Positions 19,905-29,330 of a stretch of 64,000 bases of DNA are shown here, piece by piece. Made by a program: the position numbers and the translations under genes. The first letter of the stretch is position 1. Every line of letters starts with the position of its first letter. Under the pieces are notes generated by a model, which was not told where the DNA came from, did not search any database, and was given only the letters and a program-made list of their open reading frames with translations. This DNA comes from Effrenium voratum. Lineage: Eukaryota > Sar > Dinophyceae > Suessiales > Symbiodiniaceae. Where the stretch lies: the NCBI GenBank assembly GCA_963377175.1, contig CAUJNA010000180.1, forward strand, positions 689,133 through 753,132, read 5' to 3'.

Positions 19905-20250
19905 ACCCACGGGTATTTTGGTAACAAATCCCCCCACAGGTACTTTGGTAACAAAATCCCACCACAGGTACTTTGGCAACAAAATCCCCCCACAGGTACT
20001 TTGGTAACAAAATCCCACCACAGGTTCTTTGGTAACAAAATCCCCCCACAGGTATTTTGGTAACAAAGTCTCCACAGACAAATTCCCCCCACAGGTACTT
20101 TGGTAAACAGCATCCCCTCCCCTCACAGGTTCTTCGGTAACAAAATCCCCTTTACAGGTACTTTGGTAGCAAAATCCCCCACAAGTACGTTGGTAACAAC
20201 ATCTCCCGGCAGGTAACAAAATCCCTCCACAGGTATTCTGGCAAAATTTG
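19905..20250 (+). repeat. 28-bp minisatellite
   Basis: About a dozen imperfect tandem units of 28 bp with core CAGGTACTTTGGTAAC followed by AAAATCCCC. Units diverge toward the right end and some are truncated. The unit contains a GGTAC/GTAAC pair of partial inverted motifs. Repeats are directly adjacent without unique spacers, so this is not a CRISPR-type array. Confidence 0.85.
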
Positions 20251-20328
20251 CGCCACCCTTTTAAATATGGCAGCGCGCAATTTCCCCCGACAGGGCGCGT
20301 GAACTTGCAGGCCTTCGCTACCAGACGG

Positions 20329-20329
<1 letters not shown>

Positions 20330-20361
<32 letters not shown>
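20330..20361. repeat. (CA)16 microsatellite
   Basis: A perfect dinucleotide run that abuts the downstream end of the recombinase-like minus-strand frame and makes it end in a Cys-Val repeat, which is not native protein. Confidence 0.95.
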
Positions 20362-20363
<2 letters not shown>

Positions 20364-20379
20364 ATCCGCGCGATATTGT

Positions 20380-21032
20380 AACAATTTTGTTTCATGCCCC
20401 GAACATTCATTCTGCCTCTACAGCCAAACCCCCGAACACGTTGCACACTGATGCCCTCATCTTTGAAGCGGTTGAAGGTGGAAAAGGCTGCGCAGCTCAT
20501 TGTCTTTGTAATTGCTGCTTGCCCTTTCAGGGAAGAGATGGCAACAACCTTGTGTTCAAAATCAAAGTCTTTGGCTTTCAAACGCAGGACTTCGGTGATG
20601 CGACAGCAAAGCAAATGACTGCCTGTCAGTGCCACATAAAGCCATGTTGGCCCCTTGTTCTTCACATGAGCAAGCCACGCTTGCCACGCCTGCCCTTCCA
20701 AAGGATCTGCCTGGCCAATGGCATTTTTTTTAATATTCTTTTGTGTTTGCTTCTTGCTCTTCTTCTTCTTCATTGTCACGCGACGCCTGTTGCTTTTGGC
20801 GCCAGCTGCGGCAGCCAGCGCGCCCTTTGCCTTGGGAGCTTGATTCTTCTGATGCGTGCTTTGACCTGCAACTTTTGGCACTCTGCGTCAGCCAACGCGT
20901 GCTTGTTTCCTGCATCAGCTGCAACAGCCAACGCTTGGTCTGCAGTCGCCACCCTTGAGTTGAGAGCACGTTGCGCCCTTTGCGGCGCTTCTTTTGAGCC
21001 TGTTCGCCATTGCTTAGGCATGATCTTGACAA
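20380..21032 (-). pseudogene. Tyrosine recombinase-like remnant
   Basis: On the minus strand an Ala/Lys-rich leader (MPKQWRTGSKEAPQRAQ) changes frame near 20850 into a segment with YVALTGSHLL then CRITEVLRLKAKDFDF and HKVVAISSLKGQ. This corresponds to the first catalytic-Arg box of tyrosine recombinases (typical form TG-R-xxE-L-L-xxxDhD). A similar ALTG...RVTE-LRL segment is familiar from many dinoflagellate genes. The H-x-x-R and Tyr boxes are absent; sequence after about 20380 runs into a CA microsatellite and minisatellite. It is therefore a truncated, frame-disrupted remnant. It stands convergent to the plus-strand gene inside the inverted-repeat element, and may be cargo or the former mobility gene. 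Confidence 0.5.
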
Positions 21033-21255
21033 GCTGAAAGGGACCTATGTCAGAATGTCAGAAGTCTAAGCCAAACAGCTGCAGACGATTCAAGCCAAGC
21101 TCAACCCTCCCCCTTTAAACCATCCAATCTGGAAGCACCTTGAACTTGTTGGCAAGGGTGGCCAATTGTTTTGGGGGTTTACCTGGTATGAGTTTTGTCC
21201 AGGATGACCCTGTTCAAGGCTTGCAAACTAGAGCTTGCAAGGCGGACTGCCGGCA

Positions 21256-22429
21256 GTAGGCGGACTGGGGCGATGGAAAGGCGGACCGGGAAACCCAAAA
21301 GGAGGACTCCCAGGCACCAAAGGCGGACTGGGAAACCCAAAAGGAGGACTCCCATCCCAACCGCTTTCCCACCCACCCAACCAGTCCATCATGGCTCATG
21401 TCGGTGCATGTTTTCCCCTCATGCAACCTCATTACAGACATCACTCAACGCACTTCGTGACACCAGAAACAACAAGCGTCAGAAGTACGAGTTGTCACTG
21501 TTTTCCATGACATGGACAATGACTAAAACAACCAGCAAAAATCTGGATCTCCACTGCTTCTCTTCCATTTGTGGTATGACAACATCAAAAGTACAGAATT
21601 GTCTCCACTGTTTCTTTTCCCTTGGTGGAATTAGCAGGCTCGTAGCGCTTCCCTTCCTGCCTGCAGCTATTTTGCTTGCGCAGCTTACTTAGCTTATACA
21701 GTGGCTTCTGTAGTTCCTGCCCTGCATGTCGCACAGCGGTGAAGTTACTGAGCATCACTTGACCAAGCGGCTTCGCATGATTGAAGGAACAAGGAAGACG
21801 GAGGATTACATCTACTACAAGTTGCGCAAGACGGATGACATGCCGGACACTCCAAAGCCTGAAGCAGGCAACAAGGCAAACTGGGAAAGACGCGCGTTCA
21901 AAAGTGCTATGAGAGAGGTTTCCTTATTACGTTGAGCTGGCTGAAGCAGCTGGCGCTGGCTAGACGAGGGGGCATGTGCTTTGAACATATGCCCAACCCG
22001 CTGCGATCATGCAGTCATGCGTTCTTAGGTTTAGCTCTAGGTGTTTGTCAGTCGTTCGCGCACTAGGCGTGGAAAAAGGCGTGACCGGATGATAAATTAT
22101 AATGACATGATAAATGTAAATCTTATAACTGTTATATGATATGATACAGCGTTACATGATGTTATATGAAACAGAATGATGTGATATGTTGTAATAATAC
22201 AATACGATATGGTATGAAATGATGCGACATGTTTGGAGACATGTTTGGACATGGTGTGGAGTGGTGGTATGAAATGGTAGTATGATCTGATGACATATTA
22301 TCATGTGACATGGTTAAGCTTTATGATAAGGCAAAGTAAGATATCGTGGTATCATTGGATAGACAACCAGAAAAAGGAGCAACCCGAGAAGCCCAGAAAG
22401 CCAGCAACCCGGCAACCAGCTAACCACAC
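21256..22429 (-). repeat. Right terminal inverted repeat
   Basis: About 1174 bp, inverted copy of the left arm. Relative to it there is one fewer 42-bp minisatellite unit, a 6-bp deletion in the SLBP-like ORF, and an additional block of roughly 30 bp (AAAGGCGTGACCGGATGATA and following) just before the AT-rich stretch. High identity implies a recent insertion or continuing exchange between arms. Confidence 0.9.
21726..21935 (+). CDS. SLBP-like ORF, right arm, second Trp deleted
   Basis: A 69-residue counterpart of the left-arm ORF (17067-17282), with the same ATG and stop. It keeps KTEDYIYYKL and DMPDTPKPE, but a 6-bp in-frame deletion turns WERRAFAWKSAM into WERRAFKSAM, removing the Trp that SLBP-type domains place eight positions after the first. 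Two other substitutions (Leu to Ile, Ser to Arg) occur near the start. If the domain binds RNA, this copy is likely impaired. It points outward, toward the right end of the element. Confidence 0.45.
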   Translation: MSHSGEVTEHHLTKRLRMIEGTRKTEDYIYYKLRKTDDMPDTPKPEAGNKANWERRAFKSAMREVSLLR

Positions 22430-23320
22430 TGAGTCAATGGGCTCCGTCTTCTTGCCGCACCCCATACACTTCCTGGCGCCCTTCTTCACCCAGGGCATGG
22501 TGCAGCAGGGGCAGATCCAGGATGTGGGCTCCTTACCCAGGGGGCGGTTCTCCAGGCCCCCATACCCCAGGCCAGCGCGCTTGCCGACCTGCTGTCCCGG
22601 GGTGCTGAGCCGGGCCTCATGCTCATACTTCATCTTGGCGATGTAGAACGCCTCCACCACACGCTCCAGGCCCCCCTGCTTGAGTTGGGGGCCCTCAAAG
22701 CCTCTCAGGAGCCGCTGGACGTCCTTGGCCTGCAGTCGGCGGAGCCTAGTGGCCGTGGTCGCATCAAAACACGGGAAGTCGCCCGCCATCTGGTCATCGC
22801 TGAATTGGTAAAGGCCCTCAGAGACTTTGAGGGCCTTGGTGAAGACGCTTCCCCCCGGCGGGGGGGCTGCGGGGTCCTCATCCTCCTCCGAGGACGCCTG
22901 CTCCCTGACCTTCGCCATCAGATCACGGCGTCTCTGCCACTTGGTGTCGGACATCGGGAGCTCCTCCTCGTCTTCCGCCAGGAGTTCCTCCATGGGAACA
23001 TCCTTCTCCGGCGGGTTTAGGAGCTCCAGGAACGCCCCTGGGGGGCGTGTCAGGGCCTTCGGCACCTGCGCCACCCCAGGGGCTGAGTCTGCCATCAGCT
23101 CGTCCTCTGCCTTGCGCTTGGCTGGGATGAGTGGGGCCTGCTCCAGCTCATCGGCGCTGGAGAAGAACCGCTCGTCAGGTGCCTGAGGGACCTCAGCAGC
23201 CAAGACGGTCCATCCGTCTTCCTCCTTCTTCACGAGGCTTGCCAGGTACTTCGCCATGGAGGCCTTTGCCTTCGCCTTGGCCTCTGCAACCGCGGCACCA
23301 GCGTAGGCGGGGGCGTACAT
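22430..23320 (-). CDS. N-terminal gag-like ORF of the retroelement
   Basis: The first ~297 residues of the retroelement polyprotein. It begins MYAPAYAGAAVAEAKAKA with an Ala/Lys-rich helix, continues through acidic linkers (LLAEDEEELPM, QASSEEDEDP) and a helical region (RRLQAKDVQRLLRGFEG), and ends with a Cys4 motif (CPCC...CMGCGKK) like a zinc ribbon or RanBP2-type finger, which could bind RNA as gag proteins do. The start is chosen because it is the first ATG after the spliced-leader relict. The frame runs on 26 codons into the right arm of the inserted element and stops there. Its natural continuation resumes at 16600. One hairpin element is read here as QVPKALT, a different phase from all others. 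Confidence 0.65.
23050..23068 (-). repeat. GAEGPD hairpin element, copy 11, other reading phase
   Basis: Minus strand CAGGTGCCGAAGGCCCTGA with intact stem and loop GAA. Here it is read as QVPKALT, one base out of phase with the ten copies in the central ORF. This shows the repeat is kept at the nucleic-acid level. Confidence 0.85.
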
Positions 23321-23374
23321 GGCTTTGATAGGAGGGGAAAGAAAGATTTCAGATTACAAGACAGAAGGTCAGAG

Positions 23375-23406
23375 TCCACTTGAGCCAAAATGGTGGCCCA
23401 AGTGGA
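23375..23406 (-). promoter_or_regulatory. Relict dinoflagellate spliced leader in a hairpin
   Basis: The minus strand carries CCATTTTGGCTCAAG (23393-23379), an exact 15-nt match to the 3' part of the dinoflagellate spliced leader, the part expected to remain after an mRNA with a leader is copied back to the genome. It lies 59 bp before the first ATG of the retroelement. It sits within a 32-bp palindrome: TCCACTTG pairs with CAAGTGGA and continues inward with GGCCA/TGGCT (one G-U), 13 pairs in all. The palindrome may be chance or may have kept the relict. Confidence 0.65.
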
Positions 23407-23410
23407 CACT

Positions 23411-26400
23411 TATGAAGAGTCAAGACAAGCGACCACCTGCGGTTAACGCTTTAGCCCATTATCCCCAGGCGAGATCTTTACAATTCCCCTCCGCAAACCC
23501 AGACTTACAGTAGGGGACTTACAACCATTGCAAGCGAGGTATAACCATGGCCACTATCCACTTCCCTAACTTGCCCTGCCCCTCAACCCCTCCCGCCTGC
23601 AAAGCCTTCCTGGAGTGATACTCCCAATAGCGCCCCAGCCGGGCCTGGCCAACATCCGATTATTCTGTTTAGAGGAATGTTGCTTTGGGGACCCCGGATT
23701 CAAAGGGAAACCCAAAGCAGAAATCGCTTGAGACAAACTCTCCTTCCGTTTGCTTGTTCCTCCCCTCGGAAAAAATGAGAAAGTGTTTTTCCAGTAGTCA
23801 TGGATTCCCTTCCAAACCCACAAAGGAAAAGCAATTCGCATTCAGCCCCTTTTCGGGTTCCATGATGTGCATTTGCAAGGGAGTATGCACCCCTTTGCGG
23901 GAACAATCAAATATTTCATCCAGCAGAGGCAAACTCACTCGACCACAGGGACTGTCCTTTGGGGGTGAAGTGAATTCGAATGACTCAACCTGAAATAAGA
24001 CACAAACGAAGAAGGGAACCTTCCTGGATGAACTCGAGCCGATTTGCGACCTCGCGATTTCCTTTGCACACACCTTTAACTTTGGATGAGCTTACATAAA
24101 TGAAATAAGCTAATTACCCTCCTACCCACATTGGCACGGAACCTGACGAGAAGGGGTTCTGGTTGTTGCATCTTGCCTCTCAAAAGGGATGCTCTCGTAG
24201 TGCCAGGGTCCTTCACCTGGGTGACTGGCCGTAACCGGCCACGACCCCGCCGAAAGCAGCGCCTTCCACACGCGGAGCCGGAGATTCCAGGCAATGGCGA
24301 GGCCCTGTACGGGAGGTTCATGGGCGAAAAGCTGTAACTACTTCGACACCTTTCAAGGTTCCCTTGGCTTCAGTATCCTTTTATCGAAAAGATACCTCTT
24401 TGTGGATAAAGAAAATCTCTGCAGAATAAGAGCATACTGAATTATAGAGGTGCTGAATCTCTTCATGAGCTCTTTGTGGAATTGCAACTTGCAAACGTTG
24501 GCTGATATTTGAACAGCTATTTGATTGACCTATAGGAACTCGTAGACAAGAAAAAGAACTTGCTGTTATTAGCTAAAGGATTATTAGTTAGATTTGTGTA
24601 TTGTAAATGAAAGGTGAAAATAATTCCGAAAAGTAGGTGAAAAAGAACTAGGAACCAAACGTGTGCTTCTGTGCCACAAAGATAACTGCTTGTAGAAGAA
24701 AGAATTTTCAAATTTACCATTCCAGCGATCAGACCTCTTCATAACCATCGACACACAGCAATAATTAAAGCCCGAATGCTAGCGATCTAACTTGAGTCTA
24801 GGAACCATTAGAGAAAGTTGAGTCTATTAAAGATTAAAATGCTCAGAGATACACACCTGCCATCCAAGCAATAGTTAGCAGTTAAATGTTATACGAGCCA
24901 ATGTTAATATCTGGATCTGTTCAAAAGAAATAATGCTGTCTAATAAACATCGAAACGAAAAGAAACGACACAACAAAAGGCCTTACTTGTAAAATGATCA
25001 GCTCATTATCAATCCATGGAAATAAGATTCATTGACGTATAGGATCCATCATTCGCAATCTCGTTAAGATGGGTATTCACTTGTGTAACAAATGGGAAAA
25101 GCCCAAATAAATAGCCAAAGTTCTGTCTTAAATCAAATACTTTCGGTAAGCTTACAGCAACCTCTTTAAGAGAGGTAAGCTTACAGCAACCTCTGCAAAT
25201 ACTCAAAAGTAGGATTAATAGGATCCATCTTTTCAAAAGTGTGTAGCATCTTATGAGCTAAATTATCCATCGAGTCCACCAGGTATCCCAAATAAAGCCT
25301 TTACTGAAGCTCTAAATGTCGAGATAGAATAAGACTTCACTCACCTTAGCTAAAGGCTTGCAAGTAACACGGACAGTGGCCCTAAAACACTGTGTCCAGG
25401 ACCATACAAGAAACGAGCTCCTCAAAAATGGCAAACGGATGCATTTGAACGTTTGGCCTCCCCACCAAGCCAAGAAGAACACAGAAAATAAAATTACCCA
25501 CAGGGATTTGGGATAAACCGTTTTGCTATTGTTCAGTTTAAGGCTTAACCTTGCGGGGCCAGAACAAAACATAGGCCCAGGCAACACAAAAGGCTCAAAT
25601 CCCGTCGACTTGCAAGCGAGATCGAGGATATCCCAAACGGCTTCCATTTAAGCAGTGGAAGGACCGTGCCAGGCAAGGTTCGGAAATGCATATCTGCAGT
25701 TCAAGAACTAGTACTTTGCAAATTGCACATGGGCGTGCCTTTTTGAGGAGCCAACGGAGAGCCACCATGTGTGGTTCTCCATGTTGAAACATACCCAAAT
25801 CTATGCTTAGTGGGGTTCCACGGTGATTTAATTTGCCGCGACAACGGGGTGATAATTGGTTGCAAGGACACTTGTTAAGAAGAGTAAACATGAAAAGTGA
25901 AACTTGGAGCCCTTTAGACATGCTTGGTAACAAACAAATACAAATATTTCGCACAAGGAGAATCCTCTAGTGGGTGTTGTTTGTTCCAAGCTTATCTTCA
26001 GAAGGATGAAGTGGCCCTCAAGGATGATTTGAAGCTAAGTAATTCAGAAACCGTAAACAGGTTCTACAAAAAAAGGGGTCCAGCAAGCACAGAAAATGAT
26101 GTGAAAATCAAAAAGGATCCCATTTGTTAGAACCCGTTTGGGCACGTCGTTTTCGAGGGAGCCCCCTTTAAAACAACCACAAACTAGGTACTCTCAAAAG
26201 AGACAACCCCATCCAACGGGTCATCCTGAGTAGATCTGCTTCCCAGGCGTGGCTTGACGCTCGAAATCTACCGTGTCTCGGGCGCGCACCGTGCGGGTAC
26301 GCCGGCGGCCGGCTCCTCAAGTGGCCGAAAAGAACGGCGAGCTGATACGACTGTCGACATTGACATCAAGTTGGGCATATCTCCAAGGAGACTCCATTCA

Positions 26401-27260
26401 TACTTGTTTGGGGTGCATCCATGTTGCCACAGCGTAAGACGTCTAGTCGTGTGTTGCTGCTTCACTTGGTCTATTGTGCCTCCAGGCTTGCCGCTGCAAA
26501 CCTATCTGTGACCCACTGAGCCAAAACCCCTATAACTAAAAGTTAAACTTGGATTGGCCATAGCTTCCCGGAGTTCCTTCATATTCCTCCAAAGTTCAAT
26601 GTTGTTTGGCTAGGATATGCTTGAAACCGCATTCCTTACAATTAATGACAGCCCGCATAAACTTCGGGAGTCCAAGGAAAGGAACTTCGCAGCGCCCGAG
26701 CTCCATTTGGCAGCTGTCAGAACCGCGTCCAGGCGTCCAGAGCTGAAATTCAACATGATCCTACCTGTACACATCCCACGGCCAAGAGGACCCCAACGCC
26801 AAGAATTTGAAGTTTTTACAGGCACGTTGGACCATTCAGCCTCTCTGCTTTCCCACCGCGCCTTTGAGCAGGCACGCCACCAACAGCCCAGGTCGCACAT
26901 CGCGGTGCCTTAGCTGTTGTGACTTGTTTCCCTTGCAAATGAGTGGGCCTGGCACAAAATGAGCAAATCCACCTATTTGGGTTGATTTCAGGAAAATTAA
27001 CATATTTGGAACCTTGGATACAGGAACTCGAAAAGAACAAACAAACGCGTTTATGACGAACAAACGTGTGGGCTCAAGCCACCATTAAATAGTGCCCAAT
27101 TTGCCGTCCAACAACAATGATGCCTTGTTTCGTGTAGGGCTAAGTTGAAGAGCCAAATCAGGACAAAGGGGGGCCAGCGTTTTTCCCGGCCCTAAACAAG
27201 AGAATCCGCCGACCCTCTGCCTCCCGTCCTAACCTGAAGGCACACCCGAATGCACGAAAA
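23411..27260. other. Non-coding DNA, no supported gene
   Basis: No domain and no codon bias. It includes an AT-rich tract (about 24340-25320) and a 29-bp direct duplication near 25.14 kb. A GC-rich patch (26250-26350) and a 98-codon frame starting at 26617 are open on more than one frame, so neither can be called coding. Confidence 0.55.
25144..25196 (+). repeat. Direct duplication (about 29-bp period)
   Basis: GGTAAGCTTACAGCAACCTC occurs twice, separated by TTTAAGAGA. It is the only local duplication in this AT-rich tract. Confidence 0.7.
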
Positions 27261-27264
27261 GTGA

Positions 27265-27402
27265 CGGTCCCAAGACCAGTCCCGGGACCTGGTCCTGGGA
27301 CCGGTCCTGGGCGCTTTGGATGGTCCCAGGCAGTCCCAGGACTGGTCCCAGGACCGGTCCCAGGACCACCGCTGTTCGGAGCACCAGTCCCAGGACCAGC
27401 CA
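27265..27402. repeat. Cluster of GGTCCCAGGACC palindromes
   Basis: The self-complementary word GGTCCCAGGACC and near variants occur about eight times in 140 bp, with more at 27630 and 27808-27846. Overlapping copies can fold in several ways. Confidence 0.75.
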
Positions 27403-27454
27403 GCTCCGCATCGGATGCAACTTGACCCAAACACCAACTCGTCCGACAGGCTCA

Positions 27455-27830
27455 GGTCGTGAATGAGGCGCGCGCCGTTTGAAACCGCGATTAACGGACG
27501 GGCTCCCGAGTGTGTGACTTTTCCGTTAATGCTGCCCCAGAGCATGAGGCCCAGTTTCGGGAGGATGTTTCTGACTTTTCCTTTAATGCCGCCCGAGATC
27601 CGCCCGTGTCGGGTCCAGCGATTTGACGGCACGGTCCCAGGACCAGTCCAACAGGTCGAGGGCCAGTTTCGGGAGGATCCCTGGAAGGGGACTGGCGTCG
27701 GATGCAACTTGATGTGAGTCAGGTGCGCGCCGCCAAGCCGCGATTAACGGACGGGCTTGCAACTTTTCCGTTAATGCCGCCTGACAGCAATGAGGCCCAG
27801 TTTCGGAAGGGACCAGTCCCGGGACCAGCC
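27455..27830. repeat. Diverged ~100-bp duplication with internal hairpin
   Basis: Segments starting at about 27461 and 27712 share GCGCGCCG, CGATTAACGGACGGGCT, TTTTCCGTTAATGC and GAGGCCCAGTTTCGG in the same order. In each, ATTAACGGA is inverted as TCCGTTAAT, so each copy can form a 9-bp stem. A partial third copy lies at about 27565-27600. This could be a small miniature element family. Confidence 0.6.
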
Positions 27831-29304
27831 CCAGGACCGGTCCCAGCCGCCATGCTTGAGCTCGTGGCTGCAGACAGCCCCGACCCACAGTTTGACTGCC
27901 GAGGGGGGGCGGCAGCAGGCGCCGCTAGGCAATCTCTGCATCACCAGCTCGGGCTTGCAGTTTTGCTTGCCTGTGGGAAACCCACGCAAAACATCGCATA
28001 TATGCAGGGTTTAGGCCATGTGGCTGACATCGTCAGGGTCTGGGGTTGGGCCTGGGTGATGCTTCAGCGGGGCTTGGTCCGCATCATCAAGACTTCCTTC
28101 CAAAAAGCCTCTCAACCCATGAAGCACTGTTTCTTAGAAGGTATCGGAGGGATATAAGCGAGGCCACCCCAACCCCAGATGATGCCGGGGATGCCAGCTT
28201 TCTGGGCCCCAGCCGGGCCCCAACCCAGAAGGCTGACATGGGGTCGTGCGCGCACGCGCCAGAGGCCCCCAGAAACAGCAGCCCAAAAAGAACAGCCCGC
28301 AAGCCAGCCCGGAAACGCACATGCAACAAAACACCGTAAATAACAGCGTTTCGTGGCTGGGGTCGCGCTCGCCTTCTGGCGCGAAAACCAACGGGAAAAA
28401 AAAACGGGCCGCGCAGCACGCGAGCCAGCCACAGCAAAAGGAAAACGGACAGAACAACAGCCCAACGCTCAGCACAGCAGTTTTTGGCAGTATTTACAGC
28501 GTTTTGTAGAGCGAGGACGGCAGCGCTTGGCGCCAAAATGCCATATCATAGCACAGGATACGTTTCTCATACAAAAAACATGACACGACATGGTATAACT
28601 TCAAAGAGGCGTAGCCGGCTAGAGGCCGCAGGCCCAGAAATACAGAACGCCCAACAAACGGCTGGCTGAGAGACCCTGAAAGCAATGGCCCCATGGCCAA
28701 AATTTACCCAAAACAAATCTTTACAATGGATGTCTCAATGCATATTTGGGGTTGTTGACCATCTTAGCCAACCCAATGCAGACATGTCACTTGACCAAGT
28801 CACAATCGATGTGATCATGGGAAGCGTGTGCCGCCTAGGCCTCTATATTGCCCAAGACCATTGCAAGCCCCCAACTGATCAGCTCAAAATGACTACATTA
28901 CCTAAATGTCCGGTTGTAGTTGATTTCAAAGAGCAATCCAAAGGGCACCAAGGAAGTCTGGGGAGATTAGAACTTTCTCCACAACAAAACGTCTCCAGAA
29001 GAGAAGGGGGCCCCCTATTTCCCGCTTAAACATCACCCAACCAAGAAGAAACCCGTCCAAATCTTGACAAATGGTGATGTCTTTAGCCAGAAACAAGAGA
29101 AAAACGTGACATTCTGAAGAACCCCGTCCAACAAACAGGAAACAACTCTCCATGCGGCTGGCACGACACTTGCGTGGCAGCACGCGTCAACCCAATATTC
29201 AAAATAAACACAGAAAAGCGCGAAACTGAGGAAGTCGCAAAGTTCCCCGCCAAACTTAAAATCAGTGAGGGCACCCCTACTCGATTTGAGTGAACCCTCT
29301 GAGC

Positions 29305-29330
29305 GCTCGGCGGCCTCGAGGTGGCCGAGC
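29305..29330. other. 26-bp GC-rich palindrome
   Basis: GCTCGGC and GCCGAGC flank CCTCGAGG, with two mismatched bases on each side. No gene is adjacent. Confidence 0.7.

Larger units (their letters stand above)
17786..21255. other. Interior of the inverted-repeat element
   Basis: A 3.5-kb spacer between the two arms. It carries a plus-strand spliced gene (about 17840-19294), a 13-bp-armed hairpin, four GGTTGCGC repeats, a 28-bp minisatellite, a (CA)n run and a minus-strand recombinase remnant. From 19295 to 19670 and from 21033 to 21255 I see no gene. Short GTAAACA/GCACGTGCA motifs recur near 19397 and 19592. Confidence 0.7.
16601..22429. mobile_element. 5.8-kb element with ~1.2-kb terminal inverted repeats, nested in the retroelement
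   Basis: Two near-identical arms (16601-17785 and 21256-22429) in opposite orientation enclose a 3.5-kb interior. Both outer tips begin GTGTGGTTAGCTGGTTGCC, and both sit directly against retroelement coding sequence, so the element was inserted into the retroelement. No target-site duplication is visible: flanks ACAGGG on the left and TGAGTC on the right do not match. The interior has a spliced plus-strand gene with a hAT-like C-terminal motif, tandem repeats and a minus-strand tyrosine-recombinase remnant. Long inverted termini, a recombinase and no duplication would suit a tyrosine-recombinase type of mobility, while the hAT-like domain would suit a cut-and-paste transposase. The sequence does not decide. 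Confidence 0.75.
10140..23410 (-). mobile_element. RT-bearing dinoflagellate retroelement, split by another element
   Basis: This is a minus-strand retroelement with about 7.2 kb of coding sequence once the 5.8-kb insertion at 16601-22429 is left out. The order from the 5' end is: spliced-leader relict (23379-23393), gag-like ORF, long central ORF, RT palm and RNase H. No LTRs were seen at the two ends. The RT has the catalytic D of motif A and FVDD, and RNase H follows directly. The relict leader 59 bp before the first ATG implies that this copy or an ancestor came from a trans-spliced mRNA. Frame changes at 11491 and near 10665, plus the large insertion, make this copy almost certainly inactive. 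The exact ends are estimates. The class (LTR-derived, DIRS-like or a separate dinoflagellate lineage) cannot be settled by eye. Confidence 0.75.

Noticed and set aside
19905..20250. 28-bp repeats as a CRISPR array
   Set aside because: Units are directly adjacent with no unique spacers, they drift in sequence, and the window is eukaryotic.
26617..26913. 98-codon plus-strand frame with ATG
   Set aside because: The opposite strand is equally open over the same bases, with no codon bias, domain or splice evidence.
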